A stretch of 64,000 nucleotides of DNA from Mesorhizobium ciceri WSM4083 (GTDB lineage: Bacteria > Pseudomonadota > Alphaproteobacteria > Rhizobiales > Rhizobiaceae), in contig NZ_JAFG01000006.1 in NCBI RefSeq assembly GCF_000519305.1, positions 124,001 to 188,000 of the forward strand. Reading direction: 5' to 3'. Each line of letters starts with the position of its first letter. Position 1 is the first letter of the stretch. The notes below the pieces were generated by a model, which was not told the origin of the DNA, made no database searches, and saw nothing but the letters and a program-made list of their open reading frames with translations. Below are positions 8,490-18,600 of this stretch, one piece after another. A program made the position numbers and the translations under genes.

Positions 8490-9926
8490 CTAGCGGCTGA
8501 CTTGCGTGTCCGACCCGATATAGGCGATGCGCAGCATGTTGGTCGAACCCGGTGTCCGCAGCGGCACGCCCGCGGTGATGATGACGCGGTCGCCCGGCTT
8601 GCCGAAGCCTTCGTCGAAGGCGATGCGGCAGGCGCGGTTGACCATGTCGTCGAGGTCGACGGCGTCGGGTGAGACGACGCAATGCGTGCCCCACAAAAGC
8701 GACAGCCGCCGCGCCGTGTTGAGGATCGGCGACAGCGCGATAACAGGCACTTGCGGCCGCTCGCGGGCGGCGCGCAGGCCTGTGGTGCCTGATGCGGTGT
8801 AGGTGATGATCGCCGACAGCTTCAGCGTTTCGGCGATCTCGCGCGCGGCCAGCGAAATGGCGTCGGCGCCGGTCGCCTCCGGTTCGGAGCGCTGGGCGTT
8901 GATGATGCCGGCATAGGTCGGATCGGTTTCGACCTTGGTGGCGATACGGTTCATCATTGCCACGGCCTCGACCGGATAGGCACCCGCCGCCGATTCCGCC
9001 GACAGCATGATGGCATCGGCGCCTTCGAAGACGGCGATCGAAACATCGGACACCTCGGCGCGGGTCGGCACCGGTGCCGTGATCATCGATTCCAGCATCT
9101 GCGTCGCAACCACCACCGGCTTGCCGGCGCGGCGTGCGGCGCGCGTGATCTGCTTCTGGATGCCGGGCACCGCCTCGAGCGGCATCTCGACGCCGAGATC
9201 GCCGCGGGCGACCATCAGCGCGTCGGACAGTTCGATGATTTCGGCCAGCCGGGCGACAGCCTGCGGCTTCTCGATCTTGGCCATGATCAGCGCCCGGCCG
9301 CGTGCGATCTTGCGCGCTTCGGCCAGATCCTCCGGCCGTTGCACGAAGGACAGCGCCACCCAGTCGACCCCTGTGGCCAGCACGGCATCGAGATCCTTGC
9401 GGTCCTTTTCGGTCAGCGCGCCGACCGGCAGGTCGGTGTCGGGCAGGCTGACGCCTTTCTTGTCGGAAATCGTGGTGCCGGCGACGACGGTGCAGACGAT
9501 CGACTTGCCGTCGCTCTTCACCGCCTTCAGCTCGAGCTTGCCATCGTCGATCAGCAGGCGATGGCCGGCTTCGACCGAGCTCAGGATTTCCGGATGCGGC
9601 AGATAGACCCTGGTCGAGGTGCCGGGCTCGGGATTGTCGTCGAGAGTGAAGGTCTGGCCTTGCGTCAGCACTTCCTTGCCGTTGGCGAACTTGCCGACGC
9701 GCAGCTTTGGCCCTTGAAGATCGGCGAGGATGCCGATCGGCCGGCCAACGGCTTCCTCGACAGCGCGGATGCGTCCGACCAGCGTGCGCATCAGTTCATG
9801 GTCGGTATGGCTCATATTGATGCGGAACACATCGGCGCCCGCTTCGAACAGTTTCTTCAGCATCTCCTCCGAGGAGGAGGCCGGACCGATGGTGGCTAGG
9901 ATCTTGACCTTGCGGCTACGTCTCAT
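8490..9926 (-). CDS. pyk: Pyruvate kinase
   Basis: 478 residues. Transfers phosphate from phosphoenolpyruvate to ADP in glycolysis. Marks: N-terminal KILATIGPASSS, FRINMSHTDHE, the PK signature IMAKIEKPQAV with the catalytic Lys, MVARGDLGVEMPLE, and VVVATQMLESM. The start ATG overlaps the stop of the upstream DUF1036 gene (ATGA), so the two are translated as a pair. Confidence 0.96.
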   Translation of the reverse strand: MRRSRKVKILATIGPASSSEEMLKKLFEAGADVFRINMSHTDHELMRTLVGRIRAVEEAVGRPIGILADLQGPKLRVGKFANGKEVLTQGQTFTLDDNPEPGTSTRVYLPHPEILSSVEAGHRLLIDDGKLELKAVKSDGKSIVCTVVAGTTISDKKGVSLPDTDLPVGALTEKDRKDLDAVLATGVDWVALSFVQRPEDLAEARKIARGRALIMAKIEKPQAVARLAEIIELSDALMVARGDLGVEMPLEAVPGIQKQITRAARRAGKPVVVATQMLESMITAPVPTRAEVSDVSIAVFEGADAIMLSAESAAGAYPVEAVAMMNRIATKVETDPTYAGIINAQRSEPEATGADAISLAAREIAETLKLSAIITYTASGTTGLRAARERPQVPVIALSPILNTARRLSLLWGTHCVVSPDAVDLDDMVNRACRIAFDEGFGKPGDRVIITAGVPLRTPGSTNMLRIAYIGSDTQVSR

Positions 9927-10411
9927 TGACTGTTTGTTCCCGGGGCGGCTGGAGCGCCTCCCGTTGTGGACTCATCGGTCAGCTGGACCATCCAGCTTGC
10001 CTGTTCGCCCGTGTCATATTCCTGGAATCCGGCGCGCTGGAAGCCCCGGGCGACGCAGTCGGTTACGCCTGCGATCTTGAACTCTTTTTCAGCCACGCAC
10101 ATGTTGATCGGGCCGTCCCAGCGTCCGCCGCGTTCGGCGTCTTCTGCATAAAGATAGTAAAACCTTGATGACAGCGGCCCTTCGATCAGCGTCTTGCAAC
10201 TCGATCCCTCGATGTGCCACCAGCCTTCGGTGATCCAGCCGGCCTTGGCGCGATAGCCGATGCCGACACCGACCAGGTTCTGCGTGGCGTTGCAGACGCG
10301 GAAATCGGCACGCGCCGGCGACGCCACGACCATCGCCGCCAGGCCGATGGCAAGAGTGAGGAGCGGCATGGCAAAGGCAGAGCGTATGCGCTGCCCGCCA
10401 GCGGAACTCAT
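9923..10411 (-). CDS. DUF1036 secreted protein
   Basis: About 162 residues from the preferred start (MSSAGGQRIRSAF), with a signal segment MPLLTLAIGLAAMVVASPARA. The DUF1036 pattern follows: FRVCNATQNLVGVGIGYR, WITEGWWHIEGSSCKTLIEG, FYYLYAED, and paired Cys residues. DUF1036 proteins are small secreted proteins of unknown role, common in alphaproteobacteria and often next to pyk. GAGGGG lies 7 nt before ATG 10411; in-frame starts at 10435-10477 are alternatives. Overlaps pyk by ATGA. Confidence 0.85.
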   Translation of the reverse strand: MSSAGGQRIRSAFAMPLLTLAIGLAAMVVASPARADFRVCNATQNLVGVGIGYRAKAGWITEGWWHIEGSSCKTLIEGPLSSRFYYLYAEDAERGGRWDGPINMCVAEKEFKIAGVTDCVARGFQRAGFQEYDTGEQASWMVQLTDESTTGGAPAAPGTNSQ

Positions 10412-10656
10412 CCGAAAACCCCTCAAAAACCACATCAGCATCTCTCTGCGCCCCTTTTCGGAAAAGTCCGGGCGCATGTCAACGCACCGTTTTGTCCAAT
10501 TCCAATCGATTTAGAAAGGCTCCGGCGCACAATTCGCCGACTTGTGCCAGATTTCCCGGGAAACCTTGGCCAAACAACGGCATTGCGCAAGCGTCGTCTT
10601 CGTGGAATGACGATAGCACCCTCCCCGGAAGCCAGCGAACAGACCATTTCCCGCCA

Positions 10657-11454
10657 ATGACCCGATCCACAGTTTTCGCGCCTTTCGACATCATCGAGGG
10701 CGACCGCAAGCGAGGCATCGTGCTGTTGGGCGATCATGCCCGTCGCGACCTGCCCGACGACTACGACAGCCTCGGTCTGCCCTCAACCGAGTTCGACCGC
10801 CACATCGCCTATGACATCGGCGTCGAGGCGGTGACACGCGAACTGGCTGCCCTGCTCGGCGTGCCGGCGGTGCTCGCCAATTTTTCGCGGCTGCTGATCG
10901 ATCCCAATCGCGGCGAAGACGACCCGACGCTCATTCGCCAGCTTTACGACGGCACTGTCGTACCTGGGAATTACCCCATCGCTGCCGATGAGCGCGAGAG
11001 GCGGCTCGACGGGTTCTACCGGCCCTATCACGACGCCGTCGGCGCCATGATCGCCTCGGTCGCACAGGCTTCCGCGCAGACGCCCTTTATCTTCTCGGTA
11101 CATTCCTTCACCCCTGCCATGCAAGGAATCCAGCGTCCTTGGCACGTCGGCATCCTGTGGGACCTCGACGACCGCGTGGCGCGGCCGTTGATAGACATGC
11201 TGGCGCAGGACAAGAACCTCATCGTCGGCGACAACGAACCCTATGACGGCGCGCTGCGCGGCGACACCATGTACAAGCACGCCATCGTCAACGGCTTCGC
11301 CCATGCGCTGATCGAGATCCGACAGGATCTGATATCGGACCAGAAGGGCGCGCTCGCCTGGGCCGAACGGCTGGCGCCGATCGTTGACGCGATCGACCGC
11401 CGTCCCGATATACATGTGGTGAAGATGTTCGGCTCGCGCACCGGGCCGCTATGA
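10657..11454 (+). CDS. N-formylglutamate amidohydrolase-like protein
   Basis: 265 residues from ATG 10657 (MTRSTVFAPFDIIEG). Metal-hydrolase family PF05013: LLGDHARRDLPDDY, DRHIAYDIG, LIDPNRGEDD and SVHSFTPAMQG, where the Glu/Asp/His residues bind zinc. The founding member hydrolyses N-formyl-L-glutamate in histidine breakdown, but there are no hut genes here, so the substrate may differ. The end overlaps the DUF1244 gene start region by four bases. Confidence 0.8.
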   Translation: MTRSTVFAPFDIIEGDRKRGIVLLGDHARRDLPDDYDSLGLPSTEFDRHIAYDIGVEAVTRELAALLGVPAVLANFSRLLIDPNRGEDDPTLIRQLYDGTVVPGNYPIAADERERRLDGFYRPYHDAVGAMIASVAQASAQTPFIFSVHSFTPAMQGIQRPWHVGILWDLDDRVARPLIDMLAQDKNLIVGDNEPYDGALRGDTMYKHAIVNGFAHALIEIRQDLISDQKGALAWAERLAPIVDAIDRRPDIHVVKMFGSRTGPL

Positions 11455-11465
11455 CGGAGGTTTCG

Positions 11466-11774
11466 ATGACCGAACTCAGCGACGAGCAGCAACGCGATTT
11501 CGAGGCGGCCGCCTTCCGCCGGCTGGTCGAGCATCTGCGCGAGCGCAACGATGTGCAGAACATCGACCTGATGAACCTCGCCGGCTTCTGCCGCAACTGC
11601 CTGTCGAACTGGTATCGCGAGGCGGCCAATGCCGAGGGCGTCGATCTCACCAAGGATCAGTCGCGCGAGATCGTCTACGGCATGCCTTATGGGGAATGGC
11701 AGGCGCTCAACCAAACCGAGGCCTCCGATGCCAAGAAGGCCGAATTCGAGGCAAGGCGCCCCCAGGACCATTAA
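11466..11774 (+). CDS. DUF1244 protein
   Basis: 102 residues. TELSDEQQRDFEAAAFRRLV, then QNIDLMNLAGFCRNCLSNWY and EIVYGMPYGEWQ, the conserved DUF1244 core with FCRNCL cysteines. Cytosolic, function unknown. GGAGG (11456-11460) five nt before ATG 11466 decides the start; an ATG at 11451 overlaps the upstream stop. The pair with the amidohydrolase-like gene is a repeated neighbour arrangement in Hyphomicrobiales (recalled, not checked). Confidence 0.85.
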   Translation: MTELSDEQQRDFEAAAFRRLVEHLRERNDVQNIDLMNLAGFCRNCLSNWYREAANAEGVDLTKDQSREIVYGMPYGEWQALNQTEASDAKKAEFEARRPQDH

Positions 11775-11891
11775 TGCCGCCTCCGCGATCGCTCGAGGTT
11801 ATGGTCCAAAAATGCTTCCCGAAAGAGCCTTGACTGAAAATTGAATCGATCTAATTTGCCGCGCGAAGCCATTTTCAGCGGGATTCGCCTC

Positions 11892-13067
11892 ATGAACGCG
11901 TCAACTGCCAAGCTGACTGCCATTCGCGGACGATGGGCGCTCGCGGCCATTTTCCTCGCCAACGGCTTCCTGACTGGCAGCTGGGCGCCGCAGATTCCGG
12001 TGTTCCTGACCCGGCTGGAGATTTCGAAGTTCACGCTCGGCCTGCTGATTCTCCTATTCGGGGTCGGTGCCGTCATGGCGATGACCTGGTGCGGCCATTT
12101 GATCTCCAGACATGGTTCGCGCACCGTACTTCGCTGGTTCGCCCTGTGCGGCAGCCTCGGTCTGATGGTCGTGGCGCTGGCGCCCAACGTACCGCTGGCG
12201 GCGGTTGCCATGGTCATCTTCGGCGGCTCGATCGGTGGCATGGACGTCGCCATGAATGCCAATGCCGTGGTGGTCGAACGGCGGCTCTCCCGCGCCGTCA
12301 TGTCGTCCTCGCATGGCTTCTGGAGTCTCGGCGGCTTCGCCGGCGGCGGCCTCGGCGGCTTTGCCATCCAGCACTACGGCCACCTCGCCCACGCGGCGGC
12401 GGTAACGGTGTTTGCCTTCGCGGTGATCGCGGTGGCCGTTCGCCATCTCCTCACCGAAGACAGACCGCAGGCGGCCGAGCATCACAAATTCGCACTGCCG
12501 GCAAACCCGCTGGTTTATTTGATCGGACTGATGGCGCTGCTGGCGATGATCTCCGAAGGCGCGGTGCTCGACTGGGCAGCCCTGTACCTGCACCAGGAAC
12601 TCGGCGCCGATCTTGCCGTTGCCGGCCTCGCCTACGCCGGATTTTCGGGCGTCATGGCGATTACGCGGTTCTTCGGCGACGGCATACGCAATCGCTTCGG
12701 CGCGGTGACGACGCTGCGCGTGTCGGCCCTGGTAGCAGCGGTCGGCATGCTGGTGGCTGGCCTGGCGCCCTCGCCCTGGCTCGCCATTGCAGCCTTTGCC
12801 TTTTGCGGCTTCGGCATCGCCAATATGGTGCCGATCATCTTTTCGGCCGGCGGCAATCAGGAAGGCATGTCTTCTGGCACCGGCATGAGCGTGGTCACCA
12901 CTATCGGATACTGCGGCATACTGGTGGCGCCGTCGGCGATCGGCTTCGTTGCCGAGCATTCCAGCTTCGGCCCGATCTTCATCACCATGTCGGGACTGCT
13001 GATCATCGTGTTGCTGATGGCCGGGCTTGCTCACCGCGCCGAATTCGCGCCAGCACCCGCCGAATAG
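11892..13067 (+). CDS. MFS transporter, YbjJ-like
   Basis: 391 residues, about 12 hydrophobic segments. Early GFLTGSWAPQIPVFLTRLE, the loop motif GHLISRHGSRTVLR (MFS motif A-like), GGSIGGMDVAMNANAVVVER and SSSHGFWSLGGFAGG resemble the YbjJ branch of major facilitator proteins, whose substrates are unknown. ATG 11892 is preferred to the in-frame 11841. Its 3' end overlaps the convergent LysR gene by 37 bp, a tail-to-tail arrangement. Confidence 0.85.
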   Translation: MNASTAKLTAIRGRWALAAIFLANGFLTGSWAPQIPVFLTRLEISKFTLGLLILLFGVGAVMAMTWCGHLISRHGSRTVLRWFALCGSLGLMVVALAPNVPLAAVAMVIFGGSIGGMDVAMNANAVVVERRLSRAVMSSSHGFWSLGGFAGGGLGGFAIQHYGHLAHAAAVTVFAFAVIAVAVRHLLTEDRPQAAEHHKFALPANPLVYLIGLMALLAMISEGAVLDWAALYLHQELGADLAVAGLAYAGFSGVMAITRFFGDGIRNRFGAVTTLRVSALVAAVGMLVAGLAPSPWLAIAAFAFCGFGIANMVPIIFSAGGNQEGMSSGTGMSVVTTIGYCGILVAPSAIGFVAEHSSFGPIFITMSGLLIIVLLMAGLAHRAEFAPAPAE

Positions 13068-13939
13068 CGTTTCAGCTCCTCGTGGAGAAAATCCACCACC
13101 CGGCGGATGCGCACGCTGGTACGCACGTCGCGATGCATCGCCAGCCACACCGGCAGAACTGGCAGCGGCAGGTCAGGCAGCACCTTCTCAATCAAAGGAT
13201 CCCTGTCGGCCAGCGGCTCCTGGCCGAGGCCAATGCCGTTTCCCGCCCGCACCGCTTCCCACAAAACGATCTGGTTGTCGGCCCTGAAGCGGAAGCTGCT
13301 CCGGGTGACGGGAATGCCATGCTGGGTAAAGCCCCTGATGATCTCGTCGCCGCGGTCGAAGCCGACCAGATCGTGGTCGACAAGATCGGCAGGCTTTAGC
13401 GGACGGCCGCGCCTGTCGAGATAGGATTTGGCGGCGCAGGCGCAGAGCGCGATATCGCAGACCTTGCGTGCCATCAGCTCGTTCTGCGCCGGCTTGACCA
13501 TGCGGATGGCGATGTCGGCATCTCGACGCAGCAGGTTCTCGACCTGGTTGGAGGCGGCGATCTCGACCTCGATGCCGGGCTCCTCGATCCCCAGCCGCAT
13601 CGTCATCTCAGGCAGGACATAGGCCGCCACCACCTCGCTGGCGGCGATGCGCACCGTGCCTTCGATGGCCTCGACCGAACCCAGCGCTAGGAGTGAGAAG
13701 GCGCTTGCCTGCTCGCTGACCGCCTTGCCGCGTTCGAACAGCGTGCTGCCGGCCTCCGTCAGTTCGTAGCCGTGCCGTCCTCGACGGAACAGCGTGACGC
13801 CCAGCGCCTGTTCCAACTCGCCGATGTGACGGCCAAGCGTCGGCTGGCTGGCCGAAAGCTTTCGCGCGGCGGCCGACAGGCTGCCGGATTCTGCCACGGC
13901 GACAAAGCTCTTGATCAGGTTCCAGTCGATTTCAGCCAT
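13031..13939 (-). CDS. LysR-family transcriptional regulator
   Basis: 302 residues. The N-terminal winged helix-turn-helix reads WNLIKSFVAVAESGSLSAAA, RKLSASQPTLGRHIGELEQA, TLFRRGRHGYELTEAG; the remainder is the effector domain. Start preceded by the divergent DUF680 gene 114 bp away. It could regulate that gene, the oxidoreductase at 14378 or the convergent MFS gene (inference). The inducer is unknown. Confidence 0.9.
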   Translation of the reverse strand: MAEIDWNLIKSFVAVAESGSLSAAARKLSASQPTLGRHIGELEQALGVTLFRRGRHGYELTEAGSTLFERGKAVSEQASAFSLLALGSVEAIEGTVRIAASEVVAAYVLPEMTMRLGIEEPGIEVEIAASNQVENLLRRDADIAIRMVKPAQNELMARKVCDIALCACAAKSYLDRRGRPLKPADLVDHDLVGFDRGDEIIRGFTQHGIPVTRSSFRFRADNQIVLWEAVRAGNGIGLGQEPLADRDPLIEKVLPDLPLPVLPVWLAMHRDVRTSVRIRRVVDFLHEELKRYSAGAGANSAR

Positions 13940-14053
13940 TCATTTATGAATATCAGAACGCCATCTGTAGTCAATTTCCATTCGCATTCGGAGCGACCAT
14001 ATTCCGGCTGCAGACACCAACACGGACTGCAAACACCAACCAGGAGAACTCAG

Positions 14054-14263
14054 ATGACCAAGATCGCTCTCACCGCCGCCGCCATCCTCATTTCCGTCAG
14101 CGCCGCTTTTGCCGGCAGCGACAAGTTTGGGTCGAACGACGCCAGCCAGCCGACTGTCACCAGCACCGACAACACGACCACCGCTTCGATCCACAACCCG
14201 GAGGCGGCCGTCCGGCAACCGGTCACGCAAGGCAGCAACCGCGACCTCTTCGGCAGCCGCTGA
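14054..14263 (+). CDS. DUF680 small secreted protein
   Basis: 69 residues: signal peptide MTKIALTAAAILISVSAAFA, then GSDKFGSNDASQPTVTST and a short tail ending GSNRDLFGSR. This is the DUF680 family, expanded in Mesorhizobium and of unknown role; likely periplasmic or secreted. AGGAG lies 8 nt before the ATG. It is divergent from the LysR gene. Its stop codon lies inside a tandem-repeat tract. Confidence 0.85.
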   Translation: MTKIALTAAAILISVSAAFAGSDKFGSNDASQPTVTSTDNTTTASIHNPEAAVRQPVTQGSNRDLFGSR

Positions 14264-14340
14264 TCTCGATCGCGCTTGTCGCTGATCCCAATCGCGCTTG
14301 TCGCTGATCTCGATCGCGCCCGCTGATCCGATCGCGCGTC
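14258..14340. repeat. Four-unit ~22-bp tandem repeat
   Basis: Units of 22, 22, 19 and 20 bp built on CGCTGATCTCGATCGCG start at 14258, 14280, 14302 and 14321. The first unit contains the stop codon of the DUF680 gene; the tract ends before the next gene's ribosome site. CGATCG occurs three times. Confidence 0.85.
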
Positions 14341-14377
14341 CAGACCGACCACGCAAATCCAACCAGGAGTGCTTCCA

Positions 14378-15337
14378 ATGACCAAGATCGCAATTCTCGG
14401 TGCCAGTGGCCGGCTCGGCCGCGTGGTCGCCAAGGCCTTCATCGACGCGAGCTACGAGGTTCGCGCAGTCACCCGCAACGGCAAGGTGTCGGCCGAACTC
14501 AAAGGCGCCACAGCCGTTGCCGGTGACGCGCTCGACCGCGAGGCCCTCATCCGCGCCACGCAAGGTGTCGATATCATCTTCAACGGCCTCAACCCGATCT
14601 ACACCGACTGGGGCAAGTGCCTGCCGATGGCGCAGAATGTCATGGCTGCCTGCCATGCGAACGGCGCACTGCACCTCTTCCCCGGCACCGTTTACAATTA
14701 CGGCTCACCGATGCCGGCGGTGATATCGGAAGACACACCCTTCCATCCGAGCACGCAAAAGGGCCGCATCCGCTGCGCCATGGAGGAATTGTTTCACCGC
14801 GAGGCCGACGCGCGCCGCGTCCGCACCATCATATTGCGGGCCGGCGATTTCTTCGGCGGCACCGGCAGTGGATCATGGTTCGACCTGATCGTTGCCGCCA
14901 AGATCAACAAAGGTATCTACACCGCGCCTGGCCCGGTCGACCTCGTACATGAATGGGCCTATCTGCCTGACTTCGCTGTGGGCTTCGTCGCGCTGGCGCG
15001 CAATCTGGACAAGCTCGGCTTCTATGAAGCGCTGAACTTTCCGGGCCACGCGGTTACCGATCTGCAGATCAAGGCCGCTGCCGAGAAGGCTATTGGTCGT
15101 CCGCTCAAGATGACTTCGATGCCTTGGTGGGTACTGCGCGCTGGCAGCCCGTTCGTAGCGATGTGGCGCGAGATCGTCTCCATGTCCTACCTGCGCTTCG
15201 AGCCGCATCAACTGGCTTCGATGCGGCTGGAAGGCATCGTCGGCGAGATTCCGCACACGCCGTTGGATCAGGGGGTTGCTGAAGCGCTCGGGGATATCGG
15301 CATTGCCACCGTGAATGGCCTTGCGAAAGCTGCCTGA
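14378..15337 (+). CDS. NAD(P)-dependent epimerase/reductase-like protein
   Basis: 319 residues. N-terminal Rossmann loop MTKIAILGASGRLGRVVAKA and AVAGDALDREAL typical of NmrA/atypical short-chain dehydrogenases; later FPGTVYNYGSPMP holds a YxxxxSP-like site. Cytosolic, substrate unknown. AGGAG (14365-14369) 8 nt upstream supports ATG 14378 over GTG 14369. The leader and first codons resemble those of the DUF680 gene (both CCAACCAGGAG then ATGACCAAGATCGC). Confidence 0.8.
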   Translation: MTKIAILGASGRLGRVVAKAFIDASYEVRAVTRNGKVSAELKGATAVAGDALDREALIRATQGVDIIFNGLNPIYTDWGKCLPMAQNVMAACHANGALHLFPGTVYNYGSPMPAVISEDTPFHPSTQKGRIRCAMEELFHREADARRVRTIILRAGDFFGGTGSGSWFDLIVAAKINKGIYTAPGPVDLVHEWAYLPDFAVGFVALARNLDKLGFYEALNFPGHAVTDLQIKAAAEKAIGRPLKMTSMPWWVLRAGSPFVAMWREIVSMSYLRFEPHQLASMRLEGIVGEIPHTPLDQGVAEALGDIGIATVNGLAKAA

Positions 15338-15397
15338 TTTCCACGATCACGGCCGCCGCCCCTCCGCACACTGAAGAACCTCCCACGAGAGGGAGCC

Positions 15398-15556
15398 TCA
15401 GAGCCGTCCCATCAACAGCAACACCATGAGCACCACCAGCACCACGCCGACAATACCCGACGGCCCATAACCCCAGGAGCGCGAATGCGGCCAGGCCGGC
15501 ACCGCGCCGATGAGGATAAGGATCAGGACGATGATGACGATGGTGGTGATCGGCAT
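15398..15556 (-). CDS. DUF3309 small membrane protein
   Basis: 52 residues: MPITTIVIIVLILILIGAVP, then AWPHSRSWGYGPSGIVGVVL and VVLMVLLLMGRL. Two hydrophobic helices around a WPHSRSWGYGPSG loop is the DUF3309 pattern, an inner-membrane protein of unknown function. A GGAAC-N19-TT match (15616 to 15591, minus strand) suggests control by the EcfG general stress sigma factor. Confidence 0.85.
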   Translation of the reverse strand: MPITTIVIIVLILILIGAVPAWPHSRSWGYGPSGIVGVVLVVLMVLLLMGRL

Positions 15557-15590
15557 GAGAACCCCGCAGTTCGACGTTTCGCCCAAGAAC

Positions 15591-15616
15591 AATGCAAAAG
15601 GCCGCCCGGTTGTTCC
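15591..15616 (-). promoter_or_regulatory. EcfG-type promoter candidate for DUF3309 gene
   Basis: Reading the minus strand: GGAAC (15616-15612), 19 nt, TT (15592-15591), matching the rhizobial RpoE2/EcfG consensus GGAAC-N18/19-TT. The start codon is about 35 bp further on. The -35 lies inside the loop side of the RND terminator hairpin. Confidence 0.45.
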
Positions 15617-15629
15617 GGACGGCCTTTTG
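15595..15629 (-). terminator. Terminator after the RND permease gene
   Basis: Stem CAAAAGGCCG/CGGCCTTTTG with an inner CCGG/CCGG pair and 5-nt loop, about 20 bp after the permease stop; A- and T-rich outer arms make it bidirectional. Confidence 0.75.
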
Positions 15630-15648
15630 CGGTCAAATCGGCATTGGT

Positions 15649-18600
15649 CTATTCGGCGGCTTTCGGAAAGGCGATACCCGGCTCTGCTCCGGCATCCTGC
15701 CCCTGCGCATCGGCTGAGGAAACCTCGCCCTTGCCGCGCCGGAACAGGCGGCTGATCAAGCCGCGCCGTGCGCCCGGCTTGACCTTGGCGCGGGTGAACA
15801 CGATCAGCATCGACGGCGTCACCACCAGCGTCAGCACCGTGGCGAAGGACAGGCCGAAGACGATCGCCGAGGACAGCGAAATCCACCATTGCGTCGACGG
15901 CGCGTTGATCGTCGTCTCGTGATGGAAGATTTCCAGGCCGAGGCCGAAGGCGATCGGCAGCACGCCGAGAATGGCCGACACTGCGGTGAGCACGACCGGG
16001 CGGGCGCGTTCGCGGCAGGTCTGCAGCACCGCCTCGACCTTGTCCCAGCCTTCTTCGCGCAGCCGGTCATAGGTGTCGATCAGCACGATGTTGTTGTTCA
16101 CCACCACGCCGGCCAGAGCGATGACGCCGATGCCCGACATGACGATGCCGAACGTCTCGCCTGTTATCAGCAGCCCGAGGAACACGCCGATCGTCGCCAT
16201 GACCACGCAGGACAGCACCAGCCAGACGCTGGTGAACTTGTTGAACTGCGCCAAGAGCACCAAGAAGATCAGGAAGATCGCCGCCCCAAAGGCCTTGCTG
16301 AGGAAGGCGCTGGCTTCGGCGCTGTCCTCGTTCGAGCCGGCCAGCTTCCAGCGGATGCCGCTGCCGAGATCCATCTCGGCGACGGCCTTGGTGACCTGCT
16401 CCTGCACAGCCGCGACCTGGGCGCCGGCGGCGACGTTGGCCTGGACGACCACCGTACGCGCGCCGTCGATGCGGTTGAGGATGCCGACCGTCGGCTCGGG
16501 CTTGCGCACGACGAAATTCGAGATCGGCACCGACCCTTGCGAGGTCTGCACCCTGAGTTCGTCGAGCGTCGACAGCGTGCGCCGGTCCTCGGGCAGGCGC
16601 AGTCTTATGTCGACGGCGTCGTCGGCCCCGGCAGGCCGGTATTCCGAGAGCTTCAGCCCGTTGGTCACCAGTTGCACCACCGTGCCGACCGAGGTTGGGC
16701 TGATGCCGTACTGCGCCGCCTTGGCACGATCGACCTCGAGCGCCCAGTCGACACCGGGCGGCGGCAGGCCGTCGGAAATATCGATGACGCCGGGCACCTT
16801 GCCGATGCGCGCCGCAACCTCACGGGCTTTGTCGTCGAGCCCCTTGGGGTCTACGGCCGAAAGCCTGATCTGGATCGGCTTGCCGGTCGGCGGGCCGGCT
16901 TCCGGCACGCGCACCTCGACATCGACGCCGGGAATGCCGGCCATGACGCCGCGCAGATCGTCCAGGATGTGGTTCGCCGACTTGCGCTCGCGCCAGTCGA
17001 TGAATTCGTACTGGATGACGCCGACGACGTCTTCGGGAACGTCCTGGCCGCCGCCTTGCGTCTTGCCGACGCGGGTGTAGACCGACTTCACGCCTGGCCA
17101 GCCGAGCAGCCTGTCTTCCGCGATCTTGGTCGCGGTATCCATTTCGGCCAGCGAAAGATTGCCGCGCGCATGCACGTAGAGCAGGCCGTAGTCCGGCTCG
17201 ACATTCGGGAAGAACTCGACGCCGGCGCCGTATTTCGAATAGGCAAAGCCGACGCCGAACAAGAGCGCGACGGTCAGCACCAGCACGGTGATGGGGAAGC
17301 GCACCGCCTGCTTGACGATCGCCATGTACCAGCCGTCGCGATTGTCATCCTCATGATGCGGCGGCGCCTTGGCGAAGATCGCACCCAGCGTCGGCGCGAA
17401 GACAAGCGCATAGAGCATCGAGGCCGACAGGGTGACGATCAGCGTGATCGGCATGTACTTCATGAAGTCGCCGATGATGCCCGGCCAGAACAGCAGCGGC
17501 GAGAAGGCGGCGATGCGCGTCATCGTCGCGGCGATGACCGGACCGGCCATGCGCTTGGCGGCGAGCGCGAAGGCTTCCTCCTTCGGCATGCCTTCGCTCA
17601 TCCGCCGTTCGGCGAACTCGGTGACGATGATGGCGTCGTCGACCAGCATGCCGACAGCCAGGATCAGGCTGAACAGCACGATCATGTTGATCGTGTAGCC
17701 CATCATCGCCAGCAGCAGGATGCCGATCAGGAAGGACGACGGGATGGCAAGGCCGATGAGCAGCGAGGCACGGCCGGACAGCGCGTAGAGGATGACGATG
17801 AACACCAGGATGACGGCGATCATCACATGGTTCTGCAGGTCGCCAAGCAACTGGTTGACGAACACCGACTTGTCCTGCGTGTAGGTGACGTTCATGCCCT
17901 CGGGCATCGACTTGACGAACTCGTCCGACACCGTCCGCACCTTGGCGATGGTGTCGATCAGGTTGGAGCCGATGCGCTTCTTGACTTCGATGGCGATGGC
18001 CGGCTTGCCGTTGAGACGGGTCACCGTCTCGGCATCCTTGAAGGTCGAGCGGATCGTCGCGATATCCTTGGCCTGCACCACGGCATTTGGGCCGGCGACC
18101 ACCGGCAGTGCGGCGACGTCCTCCGGCGTTTCGATCAGCGACGGCACCTTGACGGCGTATTTGCCCTCCGAGCCTTCGATGTTGCCGGCGGCGACCAGGC
18201 TGTTGGAGTTGCCGACCGCACCAATCAACTGATCGAGCTGCAATCCATAGGAAGACAGCTTCATCGGATCGATGACGACCTCGACGAGATCGTCGCGCGC
18301 ACCCTGCAGCGAGCCTTCGAGAACACCGGGAACCTCCTCGATACGGTCGCGTAGTTCGCGCGCGGCGGCGGTCAGCACGCGTTCGGGCAGATTTCCCGAA
18401 AGCGTGACGACGAGCACGGGAAATTCGGAAATGTTGACTTCGGTAACGACGGGTTCTTCCGCCGCCTGCGGCAGGTCGGCCTTGGCGTCCTGCACTTTGC
18501 TGCGCGTGTCCTGCAGCGCGGTGGCCAGATTGGTCTGCGGCTGGAACTCGACCAGCACGTAGCCGCCGCCCTGGAAGGCGGCCGAACGCATCTCCTTGAG

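Noticed and set aside
15889..18354. An 821-codon open frame on the plus strand
   Set aside because: Antisense shadow of the RND permease in GC-rich codon use; full of Arg/His/Asp without domains.
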